Assembly: GCA_026545225.1 (NCBI GenBank)
Contig: CM048847.1
Span: 14,627,835-14,691,834, forward strand
Origin: Cornus controversa
Lineage: Eukaryota > Streptophyta > Magnoliopsida > Cornales > Cornaceae
Direction of reading: 5' to 3'
DNA length: 64,000 bases
In this document: one piece after another, positions 53,245 to 64,000 of the stretch
Layout of the letters: the number at the start of each line of letters is the position of its first letter
Position numbering within the stretch: position 1 is the first letter of the stretch
Translations under genes and position numbers: made by a program
Notes under the pieces: generated by a model
Told to the model about the DNA's origin: nothing
Databases searched by the model: none
Seen by the model: the letters and a program-made list of their open reading frames with translations, nothing else

Positions 53245-56200
53245 CATACGGTTGTGGTCATGCCTGGTTATTGCAAGGAATTGTTCTTTTTGACTCAGAA
53301 CAACTCAAACAAACATGGATGAAGATCGGATCGACATGCTCGTCGTTTCTTTGGGACCCTTTGATGGTTTCATTTAGAAAAAAACAGCGTACGATTAATA
53401 TTATGGCACGACTTCTCTTGGAATGTGGTTTTCTAATCAAAACAACACAAATGAAACAAGTTTAAAATGGTTGGTAGCTTGCTAATTGTTTCCTTTAGAT
53501 GTCCAAATAGTCGAACTTGGAACAAAGCGCCATACGGTTGTGCTGATGATCGGATTGACATGTTCGTCACTTCTTTTGGATGCTTTGATGGTCTAATTTG
53601 GAAAAAAGAAACTTACGATTCTGATTATGGCACGACTTCTCAAGGAATGGGTTTTTGAATCAGAACAACTCAAACTAAACTTATTTAAAATCCTCGATAG
53701 CTTGGAAATTGTTTCTTTTACTTTTCCAGATGGTTGAAGTTGGCATAGAGCACCATACGGTTGTGATCATTCATGAGTGCAGCAAGGAATTACTATTTTT
53801 GATTCAGGACGTCCTGATGGTTGAATTTGGCATAAAGCAATGAATAATTCTAAGTAAGGCACAATTTCACGTGGATTGGACTTTTCGAATCAGGACAAGT
53901 CAAACGAAACAAGTTCGAAACCGTTGTTGTCATTCTCTATTTTTCTGGACATCCAGATGGTCAATTCTAGCACAAAGCGCCATACGGTTGTCGTCATACC
54001 TGATTACTGCAAGCGATAGTTTTTCGACTCAGAATAACTCAAACAAACATGGATGAAGATCGGATTGACATGCTCGTCGTTTCTTTGGGACGCTTTGATG
54101 GTTTCATTTAGAAAAAAGTAGCGTACGATTAGTATTATGGCACGACTTCTCTTGGAATGTGGTTTTCTAATCATAACAACTCAAATGAAACAAGTTTAAA
54201 ATGGTTGGTAGCTTGCAAATTATTTCCTTTAGATGTCGAAACGGTCGAATTTGGAACAAAGCACCATACGGTTGTGATGAAGATCGGATTGACATGTTCG
54301 TCACTTCTTTTGGATGCTTTGATGGTCTAATTTGGAAAAAAGAAACTTACGATTCTGATTATGACACAACTTCTCAAGGAATGGGGTTTTTGAATCAGAA
54401 CAACTGAAACTAAACTTGTTTCAAATCATCGATAGCTTGGGAATTGTTTCTTTTACTTGTCCAGATGGTTGAAGTTGGCATAGAGCACCATACGGTTGTG
54501 ATCATTCATGAGTGCAGCAAGGAATTACTCTTTTCGATTCAGGACGTCCTCACGGTCGAATTAGGCATAATGCAACGTATAATTCTATGTATGGCACGAT
54601 TTCACGTGGATTGGACTTTTCGAATCAGGACAGGTCAAACCAAACAAGTTCAAAACCGTTGTTGTCATTCTCTATTCTTCTAGACATCCAGATAGTCAAT
54701 TCTAGGACAAAGCACCATACGGTTGTGGTCATGCCTGGTTATTGCAAGGAATTGTTCTTTTCGACTCATAACAACTCAAACAAACATGGATGAAGATCGG
54801 ATCGACATGCTCGTCGTTTCTTTGGGACGCTTTGATGGTTTCATTTACAAAAAAATAGCGTACGATTAGTATTATGGCACGACTTCTCTTGGACTGTGGT
54901 TTTCTAATCATAACAACTCAAATGAAACAAGTTTAAAATGGTTGGTAGCTTACAAATTGTTTCCTTTAGATGTCAAAACGGTCGAATTTGGAACAAAGCA
55001 CCATACGGTTGTGATGAAGATCGGATTGACATGTTCGTCACTTCTTTTGGATGCTTTGATGGTCTAATTTGGAAAAAAGAAACTTACGATTCTGATTATG
55101 ACACAACTTCTCAAGGACTGGGGTTTTCGAATCAGAACAACTTAAACTAAACTTGTTTCAAATCATCGATAGCTTGGGAATTGTTTCTTTTAATTGTCCA
55201 GATGGTTGAAGTTGGCATAGAGCACCATACGGTTGTGATCATTCATGGGTGCAGCAAGAAATTACTCTTTTCGATTCAGGACGTCCTCACGGTCGAATTA
55301 GGCATAAAGCAACGTATAATTCTATGTATGGCACGATTTCACGTGGATTGGACTTTTCGAATCAGGACAGGTCAAACGAAACAAGTTCAAAACCGTTGTT
55401 GTCATTCTCTATTCTTCTAGACATCCAGATGGTCAATTCTAGCACAACGCACCATACGGTTGTCGTCATGCCTGATTATTGCAAGCAATTGTTCTTTCAA
55501 CTCAGAACAACTCAAACAAACATGGATGAAGAACGGATCGACATGCTCGTCGATTCTTTGGGACGCTTTGATGGTTTCATTTAGAAAAAAGCAGCGTACG
55601 ATTAGTATTATGGCACGACTTCTCTCGGAATGCGGTTTTTGAATCAAAACAACTCAAATGAAACAAGTTTGAAATGGTTGGTAGCTTGCAAATTGTTTCC
55701 TTTTAGATGTCGAAACGGTCAAATTTGGAACAAAGCGCCATACGGTTGTGATGAAGATCGGATTGACATGTTCGTCACTTCTTTTGGATGCTTTGATGGT
55801 CTAATTTGGAAAAAAGAAACTTACGATTCTGATTATGACACAACTTCTCAAGGACTGGGGTTTTCGAATCAGAACAACTTAAACTAAACTTGTTTCAAAT
55901 CATCGATAGCTTGGGAATTGTTTCTTTTAATTGTCCAGATGGTTGAAGTTGGCATAGAGCACCATACGGTTGTGATCATTCATGGGTGCAACAAGAAATT
56001 ACTCTTTTCGATTCAGGACGTCCTCACGGTCGAATTAGGCATAAAGCAACGTATAATTCTATGTATGGCACGATTTCACGTGGATTGGACTTTTCGAATC
56101 AGGACAGGTCAAACCAAACAAGTTCAAAACCGTTGTTGTCATTCTCTATTCTTCTAGACATCCAGATGGTCAATTCTAGGACAAAGCACCATACGGTTGT

Positions 56201-56927
56201 GGTCATGCCTGGTTATTGCAAGGAATTGTTCTTTTCGACTCATAACAACTCAAACAAACATGGATGAAGATCGGATCGACATGCTCGTCGATTCTTTGGG
56301 ACGCTTTGATGGTTTCATTTAGAAAAAAGCAGCGTACGATTACTATTATCGCACGACTTCTCTCGGAATGCGGTTTTTGAATCAAAACAACTCAAATGAA
56401 ACAAGTTTAAAATGGTTGGTAGCTTGCAAATTGTTTCCTTTTAGATGTCGAAACGGTCAAATTTGGAACAAAGCGCCATACGGTTGTGATGAAGATCGGA
56501 TTGACATGTTCGTCACTTCTTTTGGATGCTTTGATGGTCTAATTTGGAAAAAAGAAACTTATGATTCTGATTATGACACAACTTCTCAAGAAATGGGGTT
56601 TTTGAATCAGAACAACTGAAACTAAACTTGTTTCAAATCATCAATAGCTTGGGAATTGTTTCTTTTACTTGTCCAGATGGTTGAAGTTGGCATAGAGCAC
56701 CATACGGTTGTGATCATTCATGAGTGCCGCAAGGAATTACTCTTTTCGATTCAGTACGTCCACACGGTCGAATTAGGCATAAAGCAACGTATAATTCTAT
56801 GTATGGCACGATTTCACGTGGATTGGACTTTTCGAATCAGGACAGGTCAAACCAAACAAGTTCAAAACCGTTGTTGTCATTCTCTATTCTTCTGGACATC
56901 CAGATGGTCAATTCTAGCACAAAGCGC
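53245..56927 (+). repeat. 5-unit higher-order repeat, third locus, copy 1 (T1-T2-T3-T4-T5)
   Basis: Units start at 53245, 53981, 54716, 55453 and 56190. The T2 unit has lost one T (GCGATAGTTTTTCGACTC), making it 735 bp. Together with CAGATAGTCAATTC near 54692, this deletion recurs 3,683 bp downstream and nowhere else. The T4 unit is chimeric in B: a T4 head with a GGACTGGGGTTTTCG tail, and GTTTGAAATGG near 55668. Confidence 0.9.
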
Positions 56928-59872
56928 CATACGGTTGTGGTCATGCCTGGTTATTGCAAGGAATTGTTCTTTTTGACTCAGAACAACTCAAACAAACATG
57001 GATGAAGATCGGATCGACATGCTCGTCGTTTCTTTGGGACCCTTTGATGGTTTCATTTAGAAAAAAACAGCGTACGATTAATATTATGGCACGACTTCTC
57101 TTGGAATGTGGTTTTCTAATCAAAACAACACAAATGAAACAAGTTTAAAATGGTTGGTAGCTTGCTAATTGTTTCCTTTAGATGTCCAAATAGTCGAACT
57201 TGGAACAAAGCGCCATACGGTTGTGCTGATGATCGGATTGACATGTTCGTCACTTCTTTTGGATGCTTTGATGGTCTAATTTGGAAAAAAGAAACTTACG
57301 ATTCTGATTATGGCACGACTTCTCAAGGAATGGGTTTTTGAATCAGAACAACTCAAACTAAACTTATTTAAAATCCTCGATAGCTTGGAAATTGTTTCTT
57401 TTACTTTTCCAGATGGTTGAAGTTGGCATAGAGCACCATACGGTTGTGATCATTCATGAGTGCAGCAAGGAATTACTATTTTTGATTCAGGACGTCCTGA
57501 TGGTTGAATTTGGCATAAAGCAATGAATAATTCTAAGTAAGGCACAATTTCACGTGGATTGGACTTTTCGAATCAGGACAAGTCAAACGAAACAAGTTCG
57601 AAACCGTTGTTGTCATTCTCTATTTTTCTGGACATCCAGATGGTCAATTCTAGCACAAAGCGCCATACGGTTGTCGTCATACCTGATTACTGCAAGCGAT
57701 AGTTTTTCGACTCAGAATAACTCAAACAAACATGGATGAAGATCGGATTGACATGCTCGTCGTTTCTTTGGGACGCTTTGATGGTTTCATTTAGAAAAAA
57801 GTAGCGTACGATTAGTATTATGGCACGACTTCTCTTGGAATGTGGTTTTCTAATCATAACAACTCAAATGAAACAAGTTTAAAATGGTTGGTAGCTTGCA
57901 AATTATTTCCTTTAGATGTCGAAACGGTCGAATTTGGAACAAAGCACCATACGGTTGTGATGAAGATCGGATTGACATGTTCGTCACTTCTTTTGGATGC
58001 TTTGATGGTCTAATTTGGAAAAAAGAAACTTACGATTCTGATTATGACACAACTTCTCAAGGAATGGGGTTTTTGAATCAGAACAACTGAAACTAAACTT
58101 GTTTCAAATCATCGATAGCTTGGGAATTGTTTCTTTTACTTGTCCAGATGGTTGAAGTTGGCATAGAGCACCACACGGTTGTGATCATTCATGAGTGCAG
58201 CAAGGAATTACTCTTTTCGATTCAGGACGTCCTCACGGTCGAATTAGGCATAATGCAACGTATAATTCTATGTATGGCACGATTTCACGTGGATTGGACT
58301 TTTCGAATCAGGACAGGTCAAACCAAACAAGTTCAAAACCGTTGTTGTCATTCTCTATTCTTCTAGACATCCAGATAGTCAATTCTAGGACAAAGCACCA
58401 TACGGTTGTGGTCATGCCTGGTTATTGCAAGGAATTGTTCTTTTCGACTCATAACAACTCAAACAAACATGGATGAAGATCGGATCGACATGCTCGTCGT
58501 TTCTTTGGGACGCTTTGATGGTTTCATTTACAAAAAAACAGCGTACGATTAGTATTATGGCACGACTTCTCTTGGACTGTGGTTTTCTAATCATAACAAC
58601 TCAAATGAAACAAGTTTAAAATGGTTGGTAGCTTACAAATTGTTTCCTTTAGATGTCAAAACGGTCGAATTTGGAACAAAGCACCATACGGTTGTGATGA
58701 AGATCGGATTGACATGTTCGTCACTTCTTTTGGATGCTTTGATGGTCTAATTTGGAAAAAAGAAACTTACGATTCTGATTATGACACAACTTCTCAAGGA
58801 CTGGGGTTTTCGAATCAGAACAACTTAAACTAAACTTGTTTCAAATCATCGATAGCTTGGGAATTGTTTCTTTTAATTGTCCAGATGGTTGAAGTTGGCA
58901 TAGAGCACCATACGGTTGTGATCATTCATGGGTGCAGCAAGAAATTACTCTTTTCGATTCAGGACGTCCTCACGGTCGAATTAGGCATAAAGCAACGTAT
59001 AATTCTATGTATGGCACGATTTCACGTGGATTGGACTTTTCGAATCAGGACAGGTCAAACGAAACAAGTTCAAAACCGTTGTTGTCATTCTCTATTCTTC
59101 TAGACATCCAGATGGTCAATTCTAGCACAACGCACCATACGGTTGTCGTCATGCCTGATTATTGCAAGCAATTGTTCTTTCAACTCAGAACAACTCAAAC
59201 AAACATGGATGAAGAACGGATCGACATGCTCGTCGATTCTTTGGGACGCTTTGATGGTTTCATTTAGAAAAAAGCCGCGTACGATTAGTATTATGGCACG
59301 ACTTCTCTCGGAATGCGGTTTTTGAATCAAAACAACTCAAATGAAACAAGTTTGAAATGGTTGGTAGCTTGCAAATTGTTTCCTTTTAGATGTCGAAACG
59401 GTCAAATTTGGAACAAAGCGCCATACGGTTGTGATGAAGATCGGATTGACATGTTCGTCACTTCTTTTGGATGCTTTGATGGTCTAATTTGGAAAAAAGA
59501 AACTTACGATTCTGATTATGACACAACTTCTCAAGGACTGGGGTTTTCGAATCAGAACAACTTAAACTAAACTTGTTTCAAATCATCGATAGCTTGGGAA
59601 TTGTTTCTTTTAATTGTCCAGATGGTTGAAGTTGGCATAGAGCACCATACGGTTGTGATCATTCATGAGTGCCGCAAGGAATTACTCTTTTCGATTCAGT
59701 ACGTCCACACGGTCGAATTAGGCATAAAGCAACGTATAATTCTATGTATGGCATGATTTCACGTGGATTGGACTTTTCGAATCAGGACAGGTCAAACCAA
59801 ACAAGTTCAAAACCGTTGTTGTCATTCTCTATTCTTCTAGACATCCAGATGGTCAATTCTAGCACAACGCAC
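56928..59872 (+). repeat. Third-locus repeat, copy 2 (T1-T2-T3-T4)
   Basis: Units start at 56928, 57664, 58399 and 59136, each 3,683 bp after its partner and with the same 735-bp T2 deletion. Copy-specific changes are a C at 58174 (CCACACGGTTG) and AAAAAAGCCGCG near 59270. The fifth unit (59873) is T4, not T5, so the match to copy 1 breaks down in the C subunit before it. Confidence 0.88.
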
Positions 59873-62800
59873 CATACGGTTGTCGTCATGCCTTATTATT
59901 GCAAGCAATTGTTTTTTCAACTCAGAACAACTCAAACAAACATGGATGAAGAACGGATCGACATGCTTGTCGATTCTTTGGGACGCTTTGATGGTTTCAT
60001 TTAGAAAAAAGCAGCGTACGATTAGTATTATGGCACGACTTCTCTCGGAATGCGGTTTTTGAATCAAAACAACTCAAATGAAACAAGTTTGAAATGGTTG
60101 GTAGCTTGCAAATTGTTTCCTTTTAGATGTCGAAACGGTCAAATTTGGAACAAAGCGCCATACGGTTGTGATGAAGATCGGATTGACATGTTCGTCACTT
60201 CTTTTGGATGCTTTGATGGTCTAATTTGGAAAAAAGAAACTTATGATTCTGATTATGACACAACTTCTCAAGAAATGGGGTTTTTGAATCAGAACAACTG
60301 AAACTAAACTTGTTTCAAATCATCAATAGCTTGGGAATTGTTTCTTTTACTTGTCCAGATGGTTGAAGTTGGCATAGAGCACCATACGGTTGTGATCATT
60401 CATGAGTGCCGCAAGGAATTACTCTTTTCGATTCAGTACGTCCACACGGTCGAATTAGGCATAAAGCAACGTATAATTCTATGTATGGCACGATTTCACG
60501 TGGATTGGACTTTTCGAATCAGGACAGGTCAAACCAAACAAGTTCAAAACCGTTGTTGTCATTCTCTATTCTTCTAGACATCCAGATGGTCAATTCTAGC
60601 ACAAAGCGCCATACGGTTGTGGTCATGCCTGGTTATTGCAAGGAATTGTTCTTTTTGACTCAGAACAACTCAAACAAACATGGATGAAGATCGGATCGAC
60701 ATGCTCGTCGTTTCTTTGGGACCCTTTGATGGTTTCATTTAGAAAAAAACAGCGTACGATTAATATTATGGCACGACTTCTCTTGGAATGTGGTTTTCTA
60801 ATCAAAACAACACAAATGAAACAAGTTTAAAATGGTTGGTAGCTTACAAATTGTTTCCTTTAGATGTCAAAACGGTCGAATTTGGAACAAAGCACCATAC
60901 GGTTGTGATGAAGATCGGATTGACATGTTCGTCACTTCTTTTGGATGCTTTGATGGTCTAATTTGGAAAAAAGAAACTTATGATTCTGATTATGACACAA
61001 CTTGTCAAGAAATGGGGTTTTTGAATCAGAACAACTGAAACTAAACTTGTTTCAAATCATCAATAGCTTGGGAATTGTTTCTTTTACTTGTCCAGATGGT
61101 TGAAGTTGGCATAGAGCACCATACAGTTGTGATCATTCATGAGTGCCGCAAGGAATTACTCTTTTCGATTCAGTACGTCCACACGGTCGAATTAGGCATA
61201 AAGCAACGTATAATTCTATGTATGGCATGATTTCACGTGGATTGGACTTTTCGAATCAGGACAGGTCAAACCAAACAAGTTCAAAACCGTTGTTGTCATT
61301 CTCTATTCTTCTAGACATCCAGATGGTCAATTCTAGCACAACGCACCATACGGTTGTCGTCATGCCTGATTATTGCAAGCAATTGTTCTTTCAACTCAGA
61401 ACAACTCAAACAAACATGGATGAAGATCGGATCGACATGCTCGTCGTTTCTTTGGGACCCTTTGATGGTTTCATTTAGAAAAAAACAGCGTACGATTAAT
61501 ATTATGGCACGACTTCTCTTGGAATGTGGTTTTCTAATCAAAACAACACAAATGAAACAAGTTTAAAATGGTTGGTAGCTTGCAAATTGTTTCCTTTAGA
61601 TGTCCAAATAGTCGAACTTGGAACAAAGCGCCATACGGTTGTGCTGATGATCGGATTGACATGTTCGTCACTTCTTTTGGATGCTTTGATGGTCTAATTT
61701 GGAAAAAAGAAACTTACGATTCTGATTATGACACAACTTCTCAAGGACTGGGGTTTTCGAATCAGAACAACTTAAACTAAACTTGTTTCAAATCATCGAT
61801 AGCTTGGGAATTGTTTCTTTTAATTGTCCAGATGGTTGAAGTTGGCATAGAGCACCATACGGTTGTGATCATTCATGAGTGCCGCAAGGAATTACTCTTT
61901 TCGATTCAGTACGTCCACACGGTCGAATTAGGCATAAAGCAACGTATAATTCTATGTATGGCATGATTTCACGTGGATTGGACTTTTCGAATCAGGACAG
62001 GTCAAACCAAACAAGTTCAAAACCGTTGTTGTCATTCTCTATTCTTCTAGACATCCAGATGGTCAATTCTAGCACAACGCACCATACGGTTGTCGTCATG
62101 CCTTATTATTGCAAGCAATTGTTCTTTCAACTCAGAACAACTCAAACAAACATGGATGAAGAACGGATCGACATGCTCGTCGATTCTTTGGGACGCTTTG
62201 ATGGTTTCATTTAGAAAAAAGCAGCGTACGATTAGTATTATGGCACGACTTCTCTCGGAATGCGGTTTTTGAATCAAAACAACTCAAATGAAACAAGTTT
62301 GAAATGGTTGGTAGCTTGCGAATTGTTTCCTTTTAGATGTCGAAACGGTCAAATTTGGAACAAAGCGCCATACGGTTGTGATGAAGATCGGATTGACATG
62401 TTCGTCACTTCTTTTGGATGCTTTGATGGTCTAATTTGGAAAAAAGAAACTTATGATTCTGATTATGACACAACTTCTCAAGAAATGGGGTTTTTGAATC
62501 AGAACAACTGAAACTAAACTTGTTTCAAATCATCAATAGCTTGGGAATTGTTTCTTTTACTTGTCCAGATGGTTGAAGTTGGCATAGAGCACCATACGGT
62601 TGTGATCATTCATGAGTGCCGCAAGGAATTACTCTTTTCGATTCAGTACGTCCACACGGTCGAATTAGGCATAAAGCAACGTATAATTCTATGTATGGCA
62701 TGATTTCACGTGGATTGGACTTTTCGAATCAGGACAGGTCAAACCAAACAAGTTCAAAACCGTTGTTGTCATTCTCTATTCTTCTAGACATCCAGATGGT

Positions 62801-63555
62801 CAATTCTAGCACAACGCACCATACGGTTGTCGTCATGCCTGATTATTGCAAGCAATTGTTCTTTCAACTCAGAACAACTCAAACAAACATGGATGAAGAT
62901 CGGATCGACATGCTCGTCGTTTCTTTGGGACCCTTTGATGGTTTCATTTAGAAAAAAACAGCGTACGATTAATATTATGGCACGACTTCTCTTGGAATGT
63001 GGTTTACTAATCAAAACAACACAAATGAAACAAGTTTAAAATGGTTGGTAGCTTGCTAATTGTTTCCTTTAGATGTCCAAATAGTCGAACTTGGAACAAA
63101 GCGCCATACGGTTGTGCTGATGATCGGATTGACATGTTCGTCACTTCTTTTGGATGCTTTGATGGTCTAATTTGGAAAAAAGAAACTTACGATTCTGATT
63201 ATGACACAACTTCTCAAGGACTGGGGTTTTCGAATCAGAACAACTTAAACTAAACTTGTTTCAAATCATCGATAGCTTGGGAATTGTTTCTTTTAATTGT
63301 CCAGATGGTTGAAGTTGGCATAGAGCACCATACGGTTGTGATCATTCATGGGTGCAACAAGAAATTACTCTTTTCGATTCAGGACGTCCTCACGGTCGAA
63401 TTAGGCATAAAGCAACGTATAATTCTATGTATGGCACGATTTCACGTGGATTGGACTTTTCGAATCAGGACAGGTCAAACCAAACTAGTTCAAAACCGTT
63501 GTTGTCATTCTCTATTCTTCTAGACATCCAGATGGTCAATTCTAGGACAAAGCAC
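59873..63555 (+). repeat. Mosaic block of 5 units: T4-T6-T7-T4-T7
   Basis: Units start at 59873, 60610, 61347, 62083 and 62820. This stretch holds the only two T7 units (61347 and 62820), which join a T4 head (CTTTCAACTCAG) to a T1/T6-like remainder (GGGACCCTTTG, TTAATATTATGG) and are 736 bp long. Four C subunits here and just upstream carry TATGGCATGATTTCACG (near 59748, 61222, 61959, 62696) instead of GGCACGATTTC. Two T4 landmarks are followed by CATGCCTTATTATTGC (59888 and 62098, 2,210 bp apart). Confidence 0.85.
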
Positions 63556-64000
63556 CATACGGTTGTGGTCATGCCTGGTTATTGCAAGGAATTGTTCTTT
63601 TCGACTCATAACAACTCAAACAAACATGGATGAAGATCGGATCGACATGCTCGTCGATTCTTTGGGACGCTTTGATGGTTTCATTTAGAAAAAAGCAGCG
63701 TACGATTACTATTATCGCACGACTTCTCTCGGAATGCGGTTTTTGAATCAAAACAACTCAAATGAAACAAGTTTAAAATGGTTGGTAGCTTGCAAATTGT
63801 TTCCTTTTAGATGTCGAAACGGTCAAATTTGGAACAAAGCGCCATACGGTTGTGATGAAGATCGGATTGACATGTTCGTCACTTCTTTTGGATGCTTTGA
63901 TGGTCTAATTTGGAAAAAAGAAACTTATGATTCTGATTATGACACAACTTCTCAAGAAATGGGGTTTTTGAATCAGAACAACTGAAACTAAACTTGTTTC
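63556..64000 (+). repeat. Partial satellite unit at right edge (T5, 445 bp)
   Basis: The last landmark is at 63556 and the window ends inside subunit B, so the array continues to the right. The head CTTTTCGACTCAT with the later ATCGCACG and GGAATGCGG identifies a T5 unit. Confidence 0.93.

Larger units (their letters stand above)
1..64000 (+). repeat. Complex satellite DNA array, ~737-bp unit, head to tail
   Basis: The same unit recurs through the whole window without a gap, inversion or foreign insertion. The landmark CATACGGTTGT (or a one-base variant) that opens subunit A starts at 185, 921, 1657, 2394, 3131, 3868, 4605, 5342, 6079, 6817 and so on to 62820 and 63556. That gives 86 intervals with a mean of 736.9 bp and a range of 735-738. 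Unit types differ at scattered diagnostic sites, but paired units inside recent duplications are almost identical. Plus is the direction in which the A-B-C subunits are read; it implies no transcription. Satellite is the only class that fits: long identical units, no coding capacity and higher-order periodicity. The genomic position (centromeric, pericentromeric or subtelomeric) and the taxon cannot be read from the sequence. Confidence 0.98.

Noticed and set aside
1..64000. Dozens of other short open frames of 60-111 codons on both strands
   Set aside because: Each is tied to one position of the 737-bp unit and recurs only because the unit recurs. None extends across units and I see no promoter, splice or coding signature.
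1..64000. CRISPR array
   Set aside because: There is no alternation of short identical repeats with unique spacers. All sequence between landmarks is itself repeated, and the period is about 737 bp.
1..64000. rDNA intergenic spacer subrepeats
   Set aside because: No rRNA-like sequence occurs in 64 kb, and the array runs through both edges; spacer subrepeats would be interrupted by rRNA genes.
1..64000. Tandem transposon or LTR element array
   Set aside because: No terminal inverted repeats, target-site duplications, primer-binding site, polypurine tract or transposase/polymerase coding sequence can be seen at unit boundaries.
1..64000. Telomeric or simple-sequence repeats
   Set aside because: No TTAGGG, TTTAGGG or TTAGG runs and no microsatellite longer than short A- or T-tracts were seen.

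Overview
The whole 64-kb window is one uninterrupted complex satellite array. A unit of about 737 bp is repeated head to tail, always in the same orientation. There are 86 complete units (185-63555), with a 184-bp partial unit at the left edge and a 445-bp partial unit at the right edge. I see no protein gene, RNA gene, transposon, CRISPR array or unique DNA, and both array ends lie outside the window. A homogeneous, long-unit, non-coding array with higher-order structure points to a eukaryotic heterochromatic locus, either (peri)centromeric or subtelomeric. The sequence does not let me name the taxon. A hand count of unit 2394-3130 gives 39.1% GC and 31 CpG against about 28 expected, so CpG is not depleted.

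Each unit is made of three diverged copies of an older repeat: A (about 286 bp), B (about 223 bp) and C (about 227 bp). All three begin with the landmark CATACGGTTGT or a close variant. A carries two head modules. B lacks the first (about 63 bp) and C lacks the second (about 56-59 bp).

Units fall into seven types. T1: A has CTTTTTGACTCAG and GGGACCCTTTG, and B starts GTGCTGATGATCGG. T2: A has GCAAGCGATAG. T3: A has ATTTACAAAAAAA and TTGGACTGTGG. T4: A has CTTTCAACTCAG and GGAATGCGG. T5: T3-like head and T4-like remainder of A. T6: T1-like A but B starts GTGATGAAGATCGG. T7: T4-like head and T1/T6-like remainder of A. Length follows type: T1 and T7 736, T2 736 (two copies 735), T3, T4 and T6 737, T5 738.

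Order of types from 185: 1-2-3, 4-3-4-3-4-5, 4-3-4-3-4-5, 4-6-5, 4-1-2-3-4, 4-1-2-3-4, 3-4-4, 6-5-6-5, 1-2-5-6-5, 1-2-5, 6-4-6-5-1-2-3-4, 1-2-3-4, 6-4-6-5-1-2-3-4, 6-4-6, 4-6-5, 4-6-5, 1-2-3-4-5, 1-2-3-4, 4-6-7-4-7, 5 (partial).

Several blocks are recent tandem duplications proved by shared private variants. Their periods are 4,423 bp (6 units), 3,683 bp (5 units, at two separate places), 3,685 bp (5 units), 5,895 bp (8 units), 2,946 bp (4 units, nested inside the 8-unit block), 2,212 bp (3 units) and 1,475 bp (2 units). Together they record array growth by unequal exchange in whole-unit steps.
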